From Flaveria trinervia (Eukaryota; Streptophyta; Magnoliopsida; Asterales; Asteraceae), in the NCBI GenBank assembly GCA_025506515.1, contig CM046452.1, forward strand, positions 40,147,518 through 40,211,517: 64,000 nt of DNA, in the 5' to 3' direction. The translations under genes and the position numbers were made by a program. This document shows positions 35,130-47,400 of this stretch, in pieces. Each line of letters begins with the position of its first letter. Position 1 is the first letter of the stretch. Under the pieces are notes generated by a model. That model made no database searches and was not told the DNA's origin. It saw nothing but the letters and a program-made list of their open reading frames with translations.

Positions 35130-36142
35130 TGTTAGGATCAGTGATCTACGTTTGATTGATTAGAGAGTATTGCAGCGGAAATCAAACAATGAATTAGACA
35201 ATTCACAAGAATACAGTGATATTCAAGTAAGAACAAACGATTATAGAAAGAATTCTGCAAATCAAAGATTTCATTCAATACGCGCTTTCGTGGTGGCAAA
35301 ATGTCACCCTTACAATCAGGTCAATCATCCCTTATATATGAATGTCATGGTGGAACATTCCTTATATAGGAGATGTGACGTCTACTGATGTCACTTGATA
35401 GTGACATCAAACATAATTATTCAAACTACTGAGAGTTAACACAACTACTGAAGATGTCAAAATAGCTGACATCTTCTTACAAAAATACTAAGTGTCAACT
35501 ACCACTACAACTACTGAAAAGAAACTACTGAAACTACAACGACTGAAGAACATGCTCTTCAATCGTTTTACAAATACTAAAATAAAAAAGAAAACTACTG
35601 AAAGGAAATCATCACAACAACTGAAGAATGCTTCTTCAGCTATTGTAACAAACGCTGAAGGCTTCAGTACTTGTACTTGAACTTCAGCTGTTGTCATCAG
35701 CTGATGTCTTCAGTCTTTGTACTTCAGCTGTTGATCTTCAGTACTTTGTTCTTCAGTTATTGATCTTCAGACTTTGGTGTTCAGCTGTTGAAGTCTTTAG
35801 TACTTTAGTCTTCAGCTGTTGAAGTCTTCAGTACTTTAGTCTTCAGCTGTTGAAGTCTTCAGTACTTTAGTCTTCAGCTGTTGATCTTCAGACTTTGGTC
35901 TTCAGCTGTTGAAGTCTTGAGTACTTTAGTCTTCAGCTGTTGAAGTCTTCAGTACTTTAGTGTTCAGCTGTTGATCTTCATACTTTGTTCTTCAGCTGTT
36001 GAGGTATTCAGTATTTTAGTCTTCAGCTGTTGAAGTCTTTAGACTTTGTCAAAACAGCTGATCAAGTCTTCAGCAGTTGTTGTGATGTCTGTAGGACTTA
36101 GAGGTTTTTCTAATCAGGCTCATTGGTTCTTTTGGTCCAACA
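35130..36142 (-). repeat. Element C 3' LTR
   Basis: 1013 bp. It contains a ~31-bp minisatellite (about 35760-36050) built from the words TCTTCAGCTGTTGAAG and TCTTCAGTACTTTAG. The other LTR is 982 bp; the 31-bp difference matches one extra repeat unit here (three versus two consecutive units). Two TATA-like boxes and an inverted repeat lie near 35331-35408. Confidence 0.94.
35361..35408 (-). promoter_or_regulatory. Probable LTR promoter module
   Basis: On the complement, a 9-bp inverted repeat GATGTCACT..AGTGACATC (35387-35408) is followed by an ACGTCA word (35376-35381) and CCTATATAAG (35361-35370). The same order is kept in solo LTR S (39948-39993). TGACGT-type cores are bZIP-factor sites in plants, and some copia LTR promoters use them. 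Confidence 0.5.
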
Positions 36143-36153
36143 AACTCCCCCTG
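36143..36153 (-). other. Element C polypurine tract
   Basis: The complement reads CAGGGGGAGTT, abutting the LTR. The identical tract occurs in D (51333) and E (62243). Confidence 0.85.
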
Positions 36154-36362
36154 AACCAATACAGCCAAAACCTCTATACTTATTGAAGATGTCCCACTTA
36201 TTATGGCAGAGAGATTTGGTCTTTTTGTCTTCTAGATCAGCTCAGAAGTGACCCATAGAAGCACAGGCCTGGGAAGAAGTCTCAATGATCTGTTTGGCAA
36301 AGGATGAATGGGAACTCTGTCTTGGGGAACTGGACACAGAGCTGTTACCCCATCCATGAGAT

Positions 36363-39300
36363 CTACTTCCCGACAATGAGTCTGTATGACTCCTTTGTAT
36401 AGGCCTCAAGGAAGGTTATCTGTTCCTCCATGGTAAGTTCTTCAGCTCCTCCTTTAAAAAGTGATTCTGGCCCATAATATTCAGATAGGTATTTGACCTG
36501 TTTCCCATTTTTGAGTTCCACAGTTTTTATTACTCTATAAGCAAATTCATCAGGGTGGTTACCCTCTAAGAAAAACTAGAGCTCATTCTTTCTGACTTCC
36601 TCAAGCCTCTTATATACTAACCCCTTTTTCACCATTTTATTTTCCAGCATCTTCTGTGGGGTCAGGTTAGCTTTATAGGCTTTCTTGAAGTCATCTATGA
36701 TTTCCCAAGGTGATACTACAAAGACCAGTGAGATCACTTCATCTACAATCTTCTTCACTTGGCCAATGTATCTCTGTGGAATGTTTTTCTTGTGAATCCT
36801 ATGAGACACCCTGGGATCAGGCCAAATCCTCACTCTTTCCTTTTGATATTGAAATGTATGTTTAAGAGTGTATAATCTGAGAGCATGCTTCTTCATGTTG
36901 ATGATTGAAGATGTGGCAGCATATGCTTTGTCAACCCTCCTAAACAATTCCTCATCATGTTGTTTGTGAAGCTCTTCTTCTTCTAGCTTCACTTTCACAA
37001 TTTGTCTTTGAGTTTCAGGAGTAGTTGTTGGAGAGTGACTTGTGGCCTTCGGCAACTGTATAACAACTGAGAGTGGCAGCCTATCTTCATCTTCATCATT
37101 ATCTTCGTCATCTTCTTCTAGCCTTAGTACCCTTCTCTTCCTCTTCTGGGGTACTTCATCGGCTACTGTTTTGAGGGTAGAGGAGTTGGTTTGGTGGGTT
37201 GTGGTTGTGGTAGTTTTGGTGTGGGAATGTTGACAGGCTGTACTAGCATTCTGGATGTGAGGTCGGCTTTAGATTGCTTGACTAGTTCAGTCCTGCTCCC
37301 AGCACCAGCTTCGTTTAAGGCTTCAATAACCAATCATTTTGTGTATACTTCAGACGAACAGATCTTGGTGGTTATTGCCAAGATGTTGTCCCTGGACCAT
37401 GCCTTGATCTCAATCAATGATCTACCCAGATATTTTGCTATAAACCTGATCATGATCTCTAACCTTTCCCTTTCCAACAAATCATAACTTGCCCATCTAC
37501 CTTGGATTTCTTCAATCTCTAGTCTTCTGATTTCTGAGTCAAGTTTTTCAGTGTCATGGCCTTGCCTAAACAACTGGTCAATGATGTTATCCATTGATCG
37601 GTTGTGCTCAGCATCAGCCTTCTTCACCATTGTCTCCAAGTCAATCTCCTTCTCATTCTTCCTTTTCTTGTATGTGACATGAATGTCTTTAGTACTTTCA
37701 GTCACTTTCTCTATGTCATCATCCTTCACCTTCTCCTTTTCAGTTTCTTTCCTATCTGCCATCCTCTTTCTTTTTGCTTTCAGTGACTGAATCTCCGTGA
37801 CAGTTTATGTGATGAGAGGTAAGGAATGTTGAAAGATAGCAGCTATTTGCTCAGGGGGGTTTTGTCCCTGAGAAATAATGCCAGAAGCAGAAGCAGGTGG
37901 CTAAGTGTTTTGGAGTGGCTCAGTGTATGGGAGACCTTGAGAGGAAGGTGCCATCTGTGGGTTGTGAGGGGTAGATGGTCTTTGATCTTGAGATATGTTG
38001 GCAAGCAGCTCTTTGAGACTGCTCACCTCATCTCGAGGATGGTGTTTTGGGCTTAAACATCATAAAAGAAGCCCAGGTCATCATCAGTGTTTACTGAATC
38101 ACCTGACCTCCTGATAGAATCAGGATGAACATGCTCTGAGTGTAGATCAGTAGTAGCATGTGCCCCTTGGTCATGGTACTGGGGACTTCCTGCCTCAGGA
38201 CCATGTCATTATCGGCAATTGCCTCTGGTGAGGTCTTATGGACAGTACCAAATTTATCTTGATCATTTTCTGAAGCAGGAGAAGTGGCAGCCTCACCAGA
38301 AATTCGAATCTCCGTTTCTACACCTAGAGATTGAATATGGTAACCCTTGTGATGTGGGGTGTCAGAAGCACTTTGGTCCTCCCCCTCAATGGTTGGGGCT
38401 ATCCCAATTGTGATTGGTATCTGGGGAGGGGGTGAGGAGTGCAACTGAGTCAACACTTTGGCAATCATGATGGTAGGACTTTGGGGGGCGGTTGCAGTGG
38501 GAGAGGGTGTGAAGGCAGTATGCACCCGGGGAGAGTGGTGCGTTTCAATGGCAACCTCCTCAAGTGAGGAAGGTTCCAGATGTATAGGTGCCCCATAGAT
38601 AGTTGCTACAGGCTCCTGTTGAGAGGAGACCTGAGCGGTTGAGGGTGAGTGAGTCCCTGTATCTACTAGGGGGTTATGACTAGTAGATATAACTTGCGTT
38701 TGTGTTGCAGGGGCATCCTTAGGGGACTCATTTCCCTGAGTAGCCTTTTTGGCTTTCTTGTGTTTGGGTTTGGTGGGGACAAAGGATTTGGAGGTGGTGG
38801 CTGTGGGTTCCAGCTGCATGGGTTTTCGCAGTTTGGCAGCCAGTTTGAGTGACTGGTCTGAGTTGTGCCTGGAGTATACTTCAGGCAATACAACCGTGGC
38901 AGGGACTCCAAGGCCAACAAGTACGTCAGCTTTCAGCTGGTTTACTATAATGGCCATTAGGAACCGAGGATATAATATCCATCGGTTAGCTATAGGCTTT
39001 GAGGCCATATCCTTGAGTTCAAGAAAGAATATTTCAGAAAAATTTAAGTGTTGTTGGTCAAGGATAGAGAATAATACCTGCTGCCACCTCGTCGACATTT
39101 GATCCCAAGAAGAAGTCTTAGGAGCTAAGCATACATTCACCATATGAAAAATTAGTCGTTCCGCATCATGGAAATGTTTCTTTAGGATGGTAGAGGCACT
39201 AAGGTTACCCTGGTATCCATGTTCGACAAATGATAGATCAGTGGTGCCCTTTAGATACCCAGTGGAGAAAGTGTGTTGGACCAAAAGAACCAATGAGCCA

Positions 39301-40486
39301 AGATCAGAAAACCTCTAAGTCCCACATGATATCACAACAACTGCTGAAAGCTTCATCAGCAGTTTGACAAGTACTGAAGACTTCAACAGCTGAAGATCAA
39401 GTGCTGAAGACTTCAACAGTTGAAGACTAAAGTGCTGAAGTACAACAGCTGAAGAACACAAGTACTGAAGCTGAACAGCTGAAGAACACAAGTACTGAAG
39501 CTGAACAGCTGAAGAACACAAGTGCTGAAGCTGAAGTTCAAAGTACTGAAGTACAATAGCTGAAGAGTCTACAAGTGCTGAAGATCAACAACTGATGTAC
39601 AAAGTCTGAAGACAAAGACTGAAGACATCAGCTGATGATATCTACTGAAGTCATCAGCTGATGAAACGTTTGAAGTTCAAGTCTGAAGATCAAGTACTGA
39701 AGTTTCAGTAGTTTGTCACAACAGCTGAAGAGTACTTCTTCAGTAGTTGTGATATCAGTAGTTTTATGTTTTTACTTTCAGTAGTTTTGTAAAACGACTG
39801 AAGAGCTTGTTCTTCAGTCATTGTAGTTTCAGTAGTTTTATGTTTTTCAGTAGTTATAACAACTGATAACACTTAGCATTTTTGTAAGGAGATGTCAGCT
39901 GTTTTGACATCTTCAGTAGTTGTGTTTCAGTTGTAATAATTCTGTTAGATGTCACTATCAAGTGACATCAGCAGACGTCACATCTGTTATATAAGAGGTG
40001 TCGACCTAATTGTAAGTGTGACATTTCGTTACCACGAAAGCGAATATTGAATGAAATATATTTGCAGAATTCTCTCTCTATAACCGTCTTTGTTCTTCAT
40101 TGAATATCGTTTCGTTCTTGTGAATCGGCTAATTCATTGTTAGAATTCCGTGCTATACTCTCTAATCAATCAAACATAGATCACTGATCCTAACAAAGTG
40201 GCGTCATCCAGTTGTAGGGTTTGTCCAAGGATTTCTGGAGTGATGACCACCTGACGATTGTTGACAACGACTGGAGAGAGTCGGTGTCATTCTCCCTAGT
40301 GACGTGGGTGACGTTCGTCCAGAACTACTGGAGGGATTCGGCATGAATGGTAGGATTTAGAAGGAAAGCCGTTTTGAATGGAGAGTTGATCATTAGATCA
40401 ATGGCACTATCAAATTTTGTCCAAAAGGGTGATTTAGTAAGGTAAGCAACACAGCTGTGTCGTGGTTTAAGCTTCATGTTCGCCAT
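36363..40486 (-). pseudogene. Element C extra ORF (aORF), split by solo LTR S
   Basis: Start ATG at 40486 (MANMKLKPRHSC), stop at 36363-36365. The N-terminal segment 40486-40201 is cut by S. It resumes at 39268 with an aligned globular region (GNLSASTILKKHF, VNVCLAPKTSSWDQM, WILYPRFLMAII) open to 38091. Next come a Pro/Ser/Thr-rich linker (38760-38250) and a basic and helical segment (37762-37334, IMIRFIAKYLGRSLIEI). The C-terminal domain (37055-36576) has AATSSIINMKKHALRLYTL and QYQKERVRIWPDPRV, with a further frame to the stop. Function unknown. Same family as D and E, distant kin of the A/B aORF by the YPRF motif. Confidence 0.8.
39274..40195 (+). mobile_element. Solo LTR S of the element C subfamily, antisense to C
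   Basis: 922 bp with TGTTGGACC..GATCCTAACA ends, the reverse complement layout of the C LTRs. It is flanked by exact TSD AAGTG (39269-39273 and 40196-40200). No internal sequence, PBS or PPT remains, so it is an insertion that lost its interior by LTR-LTR recombination. It contains TATATAAG (39988-39995) and the promoter-type inverted repeat (39948-39969), oriented opposite to C transcription. Confidence 0.93.
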
Positions 40487-41162
40487 TGATGTGAGAGAAG
40501 GTTCTGAGCTTTTGAACGTTAGGTTTGAGATGATGAAGCTCTGTAAGACAAGGTATTTATAGGGTATGGGTTATAAAGCAACTGAAGGGTTTGGTATGAG
40601 TCATCAGTAGTTTTAAGCAACCGATGATGTGGTATTAACCTTCAGAGGTTGAAACAACTGAAGTCTTAGTTGTAGGCATCCGTAGTTATAAAACTACTGA
40701 AGACCATGGTTTTTAGCTTCAGATGTTGGAAACAACTGACGACGTGGTGTTAGTCATCAGTAGTTGTGAAACTACTGAAGACATGGTTTTGTCATAAGTT
40801 GTTGTGAATAGCTGACGACGTGGTATTAGTCATCAATAGTTGTGAAACTACTGAAGACGTGATTTTGTCATCAGTTGTTTTATGATGAAGCAGCAGTTTT
40901 AGAACAACTGAAGAGAAAATTCTCATCAGTAATTTTCGTCAATTCATAGCTTTTTAGTTGTTTCATACTATCCTCAACACTTACTCATCAGTCTTTTTTA
41001 GCTGTTTTTTCAGTTGTTTCATACGACGTCAGTACTTATCTGTTTGTACTATAGAAGTTGTTTAGGACTGTATCAGTTCTTGTAACAGAATTAGTACTTA
41101 TTTGTGATATGGTTACAAATGATCATCAGTACTTATTTACTGAGATCATCAGTAGTTATCAC
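40487..41162 (-). repeat. Element C pol-aORF spacer with hairpin array
   Basis: Repeated CAGTAGTT/AACTACTG inverted repeats with 4-base loops. The clearest are 40758-40777 (8-bp stem, loop GTGA), 40682-40697 (GTAGTT/AACTAC, loop ATAA) and 40833-40854 (one mismatch). They are joined by a recurring GACGTGGT(A/G)TTAGTCATC word. No ORF. Position and style match the D spacer. Confidence 0.68.
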
Positions 41163-42760
41163 TTATTCTAGCTGCAGCATACGAAGCCTTAACACTAGGT
41201 TTTGGAAAGTCAAACTATCCAAAGGCTTAGTAAAAATGTCTGCAAGTTCATCAGCACTAGGCACAAACTTTGGATCAATCAGACCTTCTTTAAAACAGTC
41301 CTTAATAAAATGATGTCTGATCTCTATATATTTGGTCCTAGAGTGCTGGACAGGATTCTTGACAATGCAAAGAGCTGAAGCACTATCCATTAATAATGGA
41401 GTCTTGGTCTCTGTAATGCCATAATCCAAAAGTTGGTTCTGAAGCCAGAGTACCTGAGAAGTATAGCTTGCAGCAGCAATGTACTCTGCTTCAGCAGTGG
41501 ATGTAGCAACAGATGTTTGTTTCTTACTCTGCCAAGAAATCAAACAGTTGCCTAGGAATTGACATCCACCAGAAGTTGACTTTCTGGTTAACTTACACCC
41601 TGCATAGTCACTATCAGAAAATGCAACCAATTTGCAAGAGTGTCTAGTGGAATACCATAAACCTAGACATTGTGTACCTTGAAGATATCTAAAGATCCGT
41701 TTGACTGCTCTCAAGTGAGACTCTTTAGGAGCAGCCTGAAATCAAGCACAAACACACATTGCAAACATAATATCTGGTCTAGAAGCTGTTAAGTACATCA
41801 AGGACCCAATCATACATCTGTAAAGTGTTTCATCAATAGCTTTACCTTTCTGATCTGCATCCAGTTGTGTGGTGTTGCACATGGGAGTAGAACAAGGCTT
41901 ACAATTTTGTAAATCAAACTTATTCAAAAGATCTTTTGTATATTTAGACTGATGAATGAAAGTCCCATCAGCCTTTTGTTTGATTTGCAATCCTAGAAAG
42001 AACTGTAATTCTCCCATTGCACTCATTTCAAACTTCTTATGCATTAATTGGTAAAGTCATCACACAACTGGGGATTAGAGGATGCAAAAATAATATCATC
42101 AACATAAATTTGAACATGTAGCTTATGCTGATCCACCTTCTTAATGAATAATGTTTTATCTATGGAGCCTCTAGTGAAATTATTTTGAAGAAGAAAATTT
42201 GATAATGTCTCATACCAGACTCTAGGAGCTTGTTTCAACCCATAAAGAGCCTTATCAAGCTTGTATACCCAATCTGGATGTTTATTATCCTCAAAACCTA
42301 GTGGTTGACATACATAAACTTCTTCTTTTATTTTACCATATAAAAATGCACTTTTAACATCCGTTTGAAAAACTTTAAAATTGTGAAATGCAGCATAGGC
42401 TAAGAACAATCTAATTGCCTCCAATCTGGCTACAGGGGAAAAGGTCTCATCATAATCAATACCTTCTTTTGTTCCTAAACACCCATTTAGTGCCTATTGC
42501 ACACTTACCTAGGGGTAGAGGAACCAGTTCCCACACTTGCTGTTTCTTGAACTGAAGTAGGTCAAGCTGCATGGCTTCCACCCATCCATTGTCTGTCAGA
42601 GCAACATGATAGTTCTTTGGCTCTTGCTGACTGATGAAGAGAGCAAAGAAGCACAAGTTAGACAATTGACTTCTAGTTGAGACGCCAGCATTGAGACCAC
42701 CAATGATTTGAGACATGGGGTGATCCTTCAGCTCTTTGTGCATAATAAGATCAGTGCAAG
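41163..42760 (-). pseudogene. pol: Element C reverse transcriptase and RNase H
   Basis: RT begins near 42743 (EPKNYHVALTDNGWVEAM, GTKWVF). A gap near 42470 has lost part of the fingers compared with D. It resumes at 42424 with MEAIRLFLAYAAF, DVKSAFLYGKI and YVDD at 42106-42095, open to 42044. The thumb is at 42044-41742 (FFLGLQIKQ, MIGSLMYLTASRPD). RNase H is open for 183 codons to a stop at 41163 (FSDSDYAGCK, TSVATSTAEAEYIAA, MDSASALCIVKNPVQH, ELADIFTKPL). Breaks near 42460, 42044 and 41740 disable it. Confidence 0.88.
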
Positions 42761-44090
42761 TGTTTGTAGCCGGTTTAACATCAGCAGTGTTGATTCAGAT
42801 TCTTGAAACCAAGTATTAGATGGCAAATCAAACGATGTAGAGGAATCAGAAATCTCATCCGCATTTGTTGTGGATGGAGCTGCTGAAGGTACAGGAACAT
42901 CAAGTTTAGCAGACTCAGGCAGTTGGTTACTGAACTTGAAAAGGTGAGTACTGGTATCATCATCATGTTCAGTACCACGAGGTGGACGACTTGCTGTAGA
43001 AGATGATTTATCCACATGATCTGCAACAGCTGGAGTTTGATAAGGAGCATATTGCAGTATGTCCAGATCAAACAACTCCACAAGGTTTTGTGGAATTTTA
43101 TCCTTAGGAGATTCATTGAATTTTTCACATGCAAGGTTTCTCCAACTATCTTTGTTATGTAGTTGAAGACTTTGTAAGCCTTGCAAGTGGATGAATAACC
43201 AACAAAATACCCTGCATCCACCTTAGGATCAAATTTGTGGAGTTGACCCTTTGTGTTGAGAATGAAACAAGGACATCCAAAGGCTTTGAAGAATGGAATC
43301 AAAGGAGCCAAATGATGTAGAGCTTCATATGGAGTCTTTATCAACCTCTGATTTACTAACACTCTATTCTGCATATAGCAAGCTGTATTGACAGCTTCAA
43401 CCCAAAAGGTCAAAGGCAAACCAGAGTGAGCCAACATGGACCTTGCGGCTTCAATTAAAGTCCTGTTCTTTCTCTCCACTACTCCATTTTGTTCTGGAGT
43501 TCTTGGGATGCTAAATGCCTTTTGATTCCTTTTGAAAGATAAAAATCATCAAGTGTATGGTTTCTGAATTCAGTACCATTATCACTCCTTATACACTTGA
43601 ATGATAGGGAATACTGCTTCTCAACATACAGTACAAAGTTTATAGAATGTAGAAAGAAAGCCGATATGAATCTGGAGTAATCATCCACATTTACCAGACA
43701 GTATTTGTTCTTTGGCATGCTCATCACTCTCACAAGACTAAATAAATCCATGTGCAGTAACTGCAAGCAGGCAATGGACTTAGGTTCTTCAATGGGAGGG
43801 AATGAGACTTTGTGTTGTTTTCCTTTCAAGCAAGCAGTGCAGGCTTCATCACAGTGGAACTCCTTTATTGATAAACCTCTCACTAAACAATTTTGCATCA
43901 GCTGATTCATGTTTCTGAGATTGACATGTCCCAACCTTCTATGCCATAGTTTAGATTCCTAAAGAGAGGCTTTGGAGAATAGGCATGGATGACCCTTCAA
44001 ATCAATCTTCTTTGACAAATCCAAGGCATACACTCTTCTAATCCTATTGGCCTTCAGAAGAGTATGTTCATCCATTACCTTGTCAATCAG
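42761..44090 (-). pseudogene. pol: Element C integrase
   Basis: The zinc-binding part is near 43934-43800 (GHVNLRNMNQL, CTACLKGKQHK). The core has the first Asp near LHMDLF and the second in RSDNGTEFRN; the Glu lies after a frameshift near 43480 (ERKNRTLIEAARSM). About eight residues present in D after FFLHS are missing here near 43645, so the core is internally deleted. The C-terminal part (FGCPCFILNTKG, GYFVGYSSTCKAYKVFN) changes frame near 43150. An Asp/Ser-rich linker leads to RT. Confidence 0.84.
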
Positions 44091-44398
44091 CCTCAGAACT
44101 TAGGAAGACAGAATCCTGCAGTTCTAGCTTGTGAAAAGTGCAACATGCCCTTTATCACACATCTGACTGACACTCAGCAGATTGTACTTGAGATTCTCCA
44201 CATGGTTGACATCATCAAACCTGATTTGTCCATTAGACAATATCCTTTCCCAATGATGTAACCTCTGGCATCATTTCCAAATGAAACAAATCCCTTCTTT
44301 CCTTGAGAGTAGTCATTAAGAAGAGAATTGCTCCCAGTCATATGCATAGATCCTCCACTGTCCACATACCAGATGCTCCTTTGGCATGTTGAAGAACC
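44091..44398 (-). pseudogene. pol: Element C protease
   Basis: The retropepsin active site WYVDSGGSMHMTG is encoded near 44374-44336, with a flap-like FGNDARGYIIGKG downstream. The first part is open (44404-44174) and then shifts frame before the integrase zinc motif. It lies in the same frame as gag, separated by a TAG at 44414-44416. Confidence 0.82.
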
Positions 44399-44437
44399 CT
44401 GCATGAAAGAAAACTAGTTAGATTTTGAGACCCAAAC
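44399..44437 (-). promoter_or_regulatory. gag stop codon overlapping a splice-acceptor-like tract
   Basis: On the complement, TCTAAC, TAG, then TTTTCTTTCATGCAG and GG precede the protease. D has TCTAAC, TAA and ATTTTGCAG at the same place (58983-59009). The stop in C is in frame with the protease, allowing readthrough as the alternative to splicing. Confidence 0.42.
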
Positions 44438-47400
44438 CTTTTTGGTTTTGGGTCTATTTTCATCAACAGATGCAACCATAACTTTTTTCTTATGATTAAC
44501 AGCTGAAGAAGGAGATGGTGCTGAAATGGATTCCTTGGATTTGGGCTTGGAATGCCTTTTCAGTGATGTGATCACAGGTGCGTCTAATTGGTTAACTCTT
44601 CTCAACAAATGCTGAACCATCATAACAAGTTGTGTCTGATTTGTAGCCAAAGCTTTCAGCTTTTGTGACATATCAGTACTTGTGTTTGATGAGTTCCTGT
44701 GATCCACCATTTCCTCCTTAAAATTAAAAGACTTAGTCTGATGTTTATCATGAGGAGCAACATCAGCTGTTTTGTGATTAACCTTATCCTTCTTTTTGAA
44801 TTTGGTTAAAGGCTTGGGTTTATCACAATGGAATGATTGCGGTACAAACTTGGTCTCAAATTCAGTTTTCATTTCATCCATCTGGATTTTAATGAGCTTA
44901 TCTCTGTTGAGTTTGGAACCCTTTCTATACCAACATTCATCAGAAAGATGATTGAATTTACCACACATTTCACATGGCTTATTCTTCATCTTGGATTGAT
45001 CAACTGCTGATGAGGAAACTACTGAAGGTGTCCTCTTCAGTACTTTCCTCCTTTCAGTAATTTTGTGTACTGAAGAATCTGTAACAACTGAAGAGTTGTT
45101 CTCCAGCTGTTTATTGTCATCAGTTGTTAATCCATTTATTTCAGCTGATTTGAAATGCTTTTCAGTTGTTGTAACTTACTCTTCAGTACTTAAGTTACTT
45201 TGAGGGACAACATCTGAAATACTCAGCTTCATGTGCTTATCAGTAGTTAACCCATCAGCCAATTGACTTGCTGAGGTATCAACCCTTATTTCATCTTGTG
45301 ATTTTGGAAGATCACTTGTGAATGATGCACATGATATGTGGTTTGGAGATTGCTTTTACTTTCAGATTTTACTATTGGTTTTGGAGTAAAATCAGTTTGA
45401 GGTGCAATATGGTTATAACCAATTCCAAACTTCACATTAGAAGCAGATTTCTTACTGAGCAGCATTTCAAATCCCTTGCAGGATGACACCCAGCGGTCAC
45501 ACTCAACTTGGGTAACTACAAGTTTTTCTTTGAGTTCCTTATGGTTCTCAAGAATGACCTCTAGCTTAGCCTTTTCATCATTTAATTGGCATTTAAGCTT
45601 ATAAATCTCATCATCTTTGTCCTTAAGGACAGACTCGTATTCAGCTTTTCTTTTGGAAATAGTTTGCTCAAGCTGTAGATTTTGATTAATTACAGCTACA
45701 TTTGCTTCTCTAATAAAGACAAATGCATCTATGCAAGATTCAGAAAAAAGCTTGGCCTTAGCCTCAGAAGATACTTGGGTTACCTGTGAAGAAGATGCAT
45801 TGGAGCAAGAACCCTCAGTGATTCTAGGGCCATGAGAGCTAGATTCCCAAAAGGATGTTCACCACCATGTTGACCATCACCAGTAAATAATTGCTCAGTA
45901 CCAGAGAGATCATCTGGTAAACTGCTCCAGTCAACATTACCAGGGGTGAAAAAGCTGTGATGAGTTTGTGAATGAGATGGTAGAGGCTCAGGTAATGCTT
46001 GTGGTTGTTGTGCAGTAGGAACTTGAATTGGATTTGCCTGAGGCATGTAATAGCAGGGATACGGATATGACATTGGACCCTGAGGGACAAAATATGCAGG
46101 TGAAACAGGTTGTGAATGATGATGAGAACTAGCAGCTTGTTGCCCTCTGTTTTGTTGACTAGTGCTTGGAAAAGTCACAAAGGGTGCAGAGGAGTTAGAT
46201 CCAGATGATCTACACTCTCTTGCAAAGTGTCCAAGCCTTTGGCATTTGTGACACCTCAACTTACTCTTGTCAAAACCAACTTTGGTTTTGCCAGAGAGTC
46301 CTGGAAATTTCCTACCAGTCCTCTTGTAGAACTTCTGAGATCTGATATTAATCAAGCCTTTGGCATTTGTGACAGCTCAGTTATTGTAACTTGCTCTTCA
46401 GTACTTAAGTTACTTTGAGGGACAACATCTGAAATACTCAGCTTCATGTACTTATCAGTAGTTAACCCATCAGCCAATTGACTTGCTGAGGTATCAACCC
46501 TTATTTCATCTTGTGATTTTGGAAGATCACTTATGAATGATGCACATGATAATATGGTTTGGAGATTGCTTTTACTTTCAGATTTTACTATTTGTTTTGG
46601 AGTAAAATCTGTTGGAGGTGCAATACGGTTATAACCAATTCCAAACTTCACATTCGAAGCAGATTGCTTACTGAGCAGCATTTCAAATCCCTTGTAGGAT
46701 GACACCTAGCGGTCACACTCAACTTAGGTAACTGCAAGTTTTTCTTTGAGTTCCTTATGGTTCTCAAGAATGACCTCTAGCTTAGCCTTTTCATCATTTA
46801 ATTGGCATTTAAGCTTATGAATCTCATCATCTTTGTCCTTAAGGATAGACTCGTATTCAGCTTTTCTTTTGGAAATAGTTTGGTCAAGCTCTAGATTTTG
46901 ATTAATTACAACTACATTTGCTTCTCTAATAGAGATAAATGCATCTATGCAAGATTCAGAACAAAGCTTGGCCTTAGCCTCAGAATATACTTGGGTTACC
47001 TGTGAAGAAGATGCATTGGAGCAAGAACCCTCAGTAGATTCCAGGGCCATGAGAGCTAGATTCCCAAAAGGATGTTCACCACCATGTTGACCATCACCAG
47101 TAAATAATTGCTTAGTACCAGAGAGATCATCTGGTAAACTGCTCCAGTTAACATTACCAGGGGTGAAAAAGCTGTGATGAGTTTGTGAATGAGACGGTAG
47201 ATGCTCAGGTAATGCTTGTGGTTGTTGTGTAGTAGGAACTTGAACTGGATTTGGCTGAGGCATGTAATAGCAGGGATACGGATATGACATTGGACCCTGA
47301 GGGACAAAATCTGCAGATGAAACAGGTTGTGAATGATTACGAGAACTAGCAGGTTGTTGCCCCCTGTTTTGTTGACTAGTGCTTGGAAAAGTCACAAAGG

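Noticed and set aside
35760..36050. Regular short repeats resembling a CRISPR array
   Set aside because: No constant repeat with unique spacers, a plant context, and a location inside an LTR. It is a minisatellite.
37042..37487. Plus-strand ORFs with Ser runs
   Set aside because: Antisense shadows of the acidic and helical parts of the element C aORF.
40201..40486. A separate small gene right of the solo LTR
   Set aside because: It is the N-terminal end of the element C aORF, as shown by alignment with element D (54835 downward) and by the S target-site duplication.
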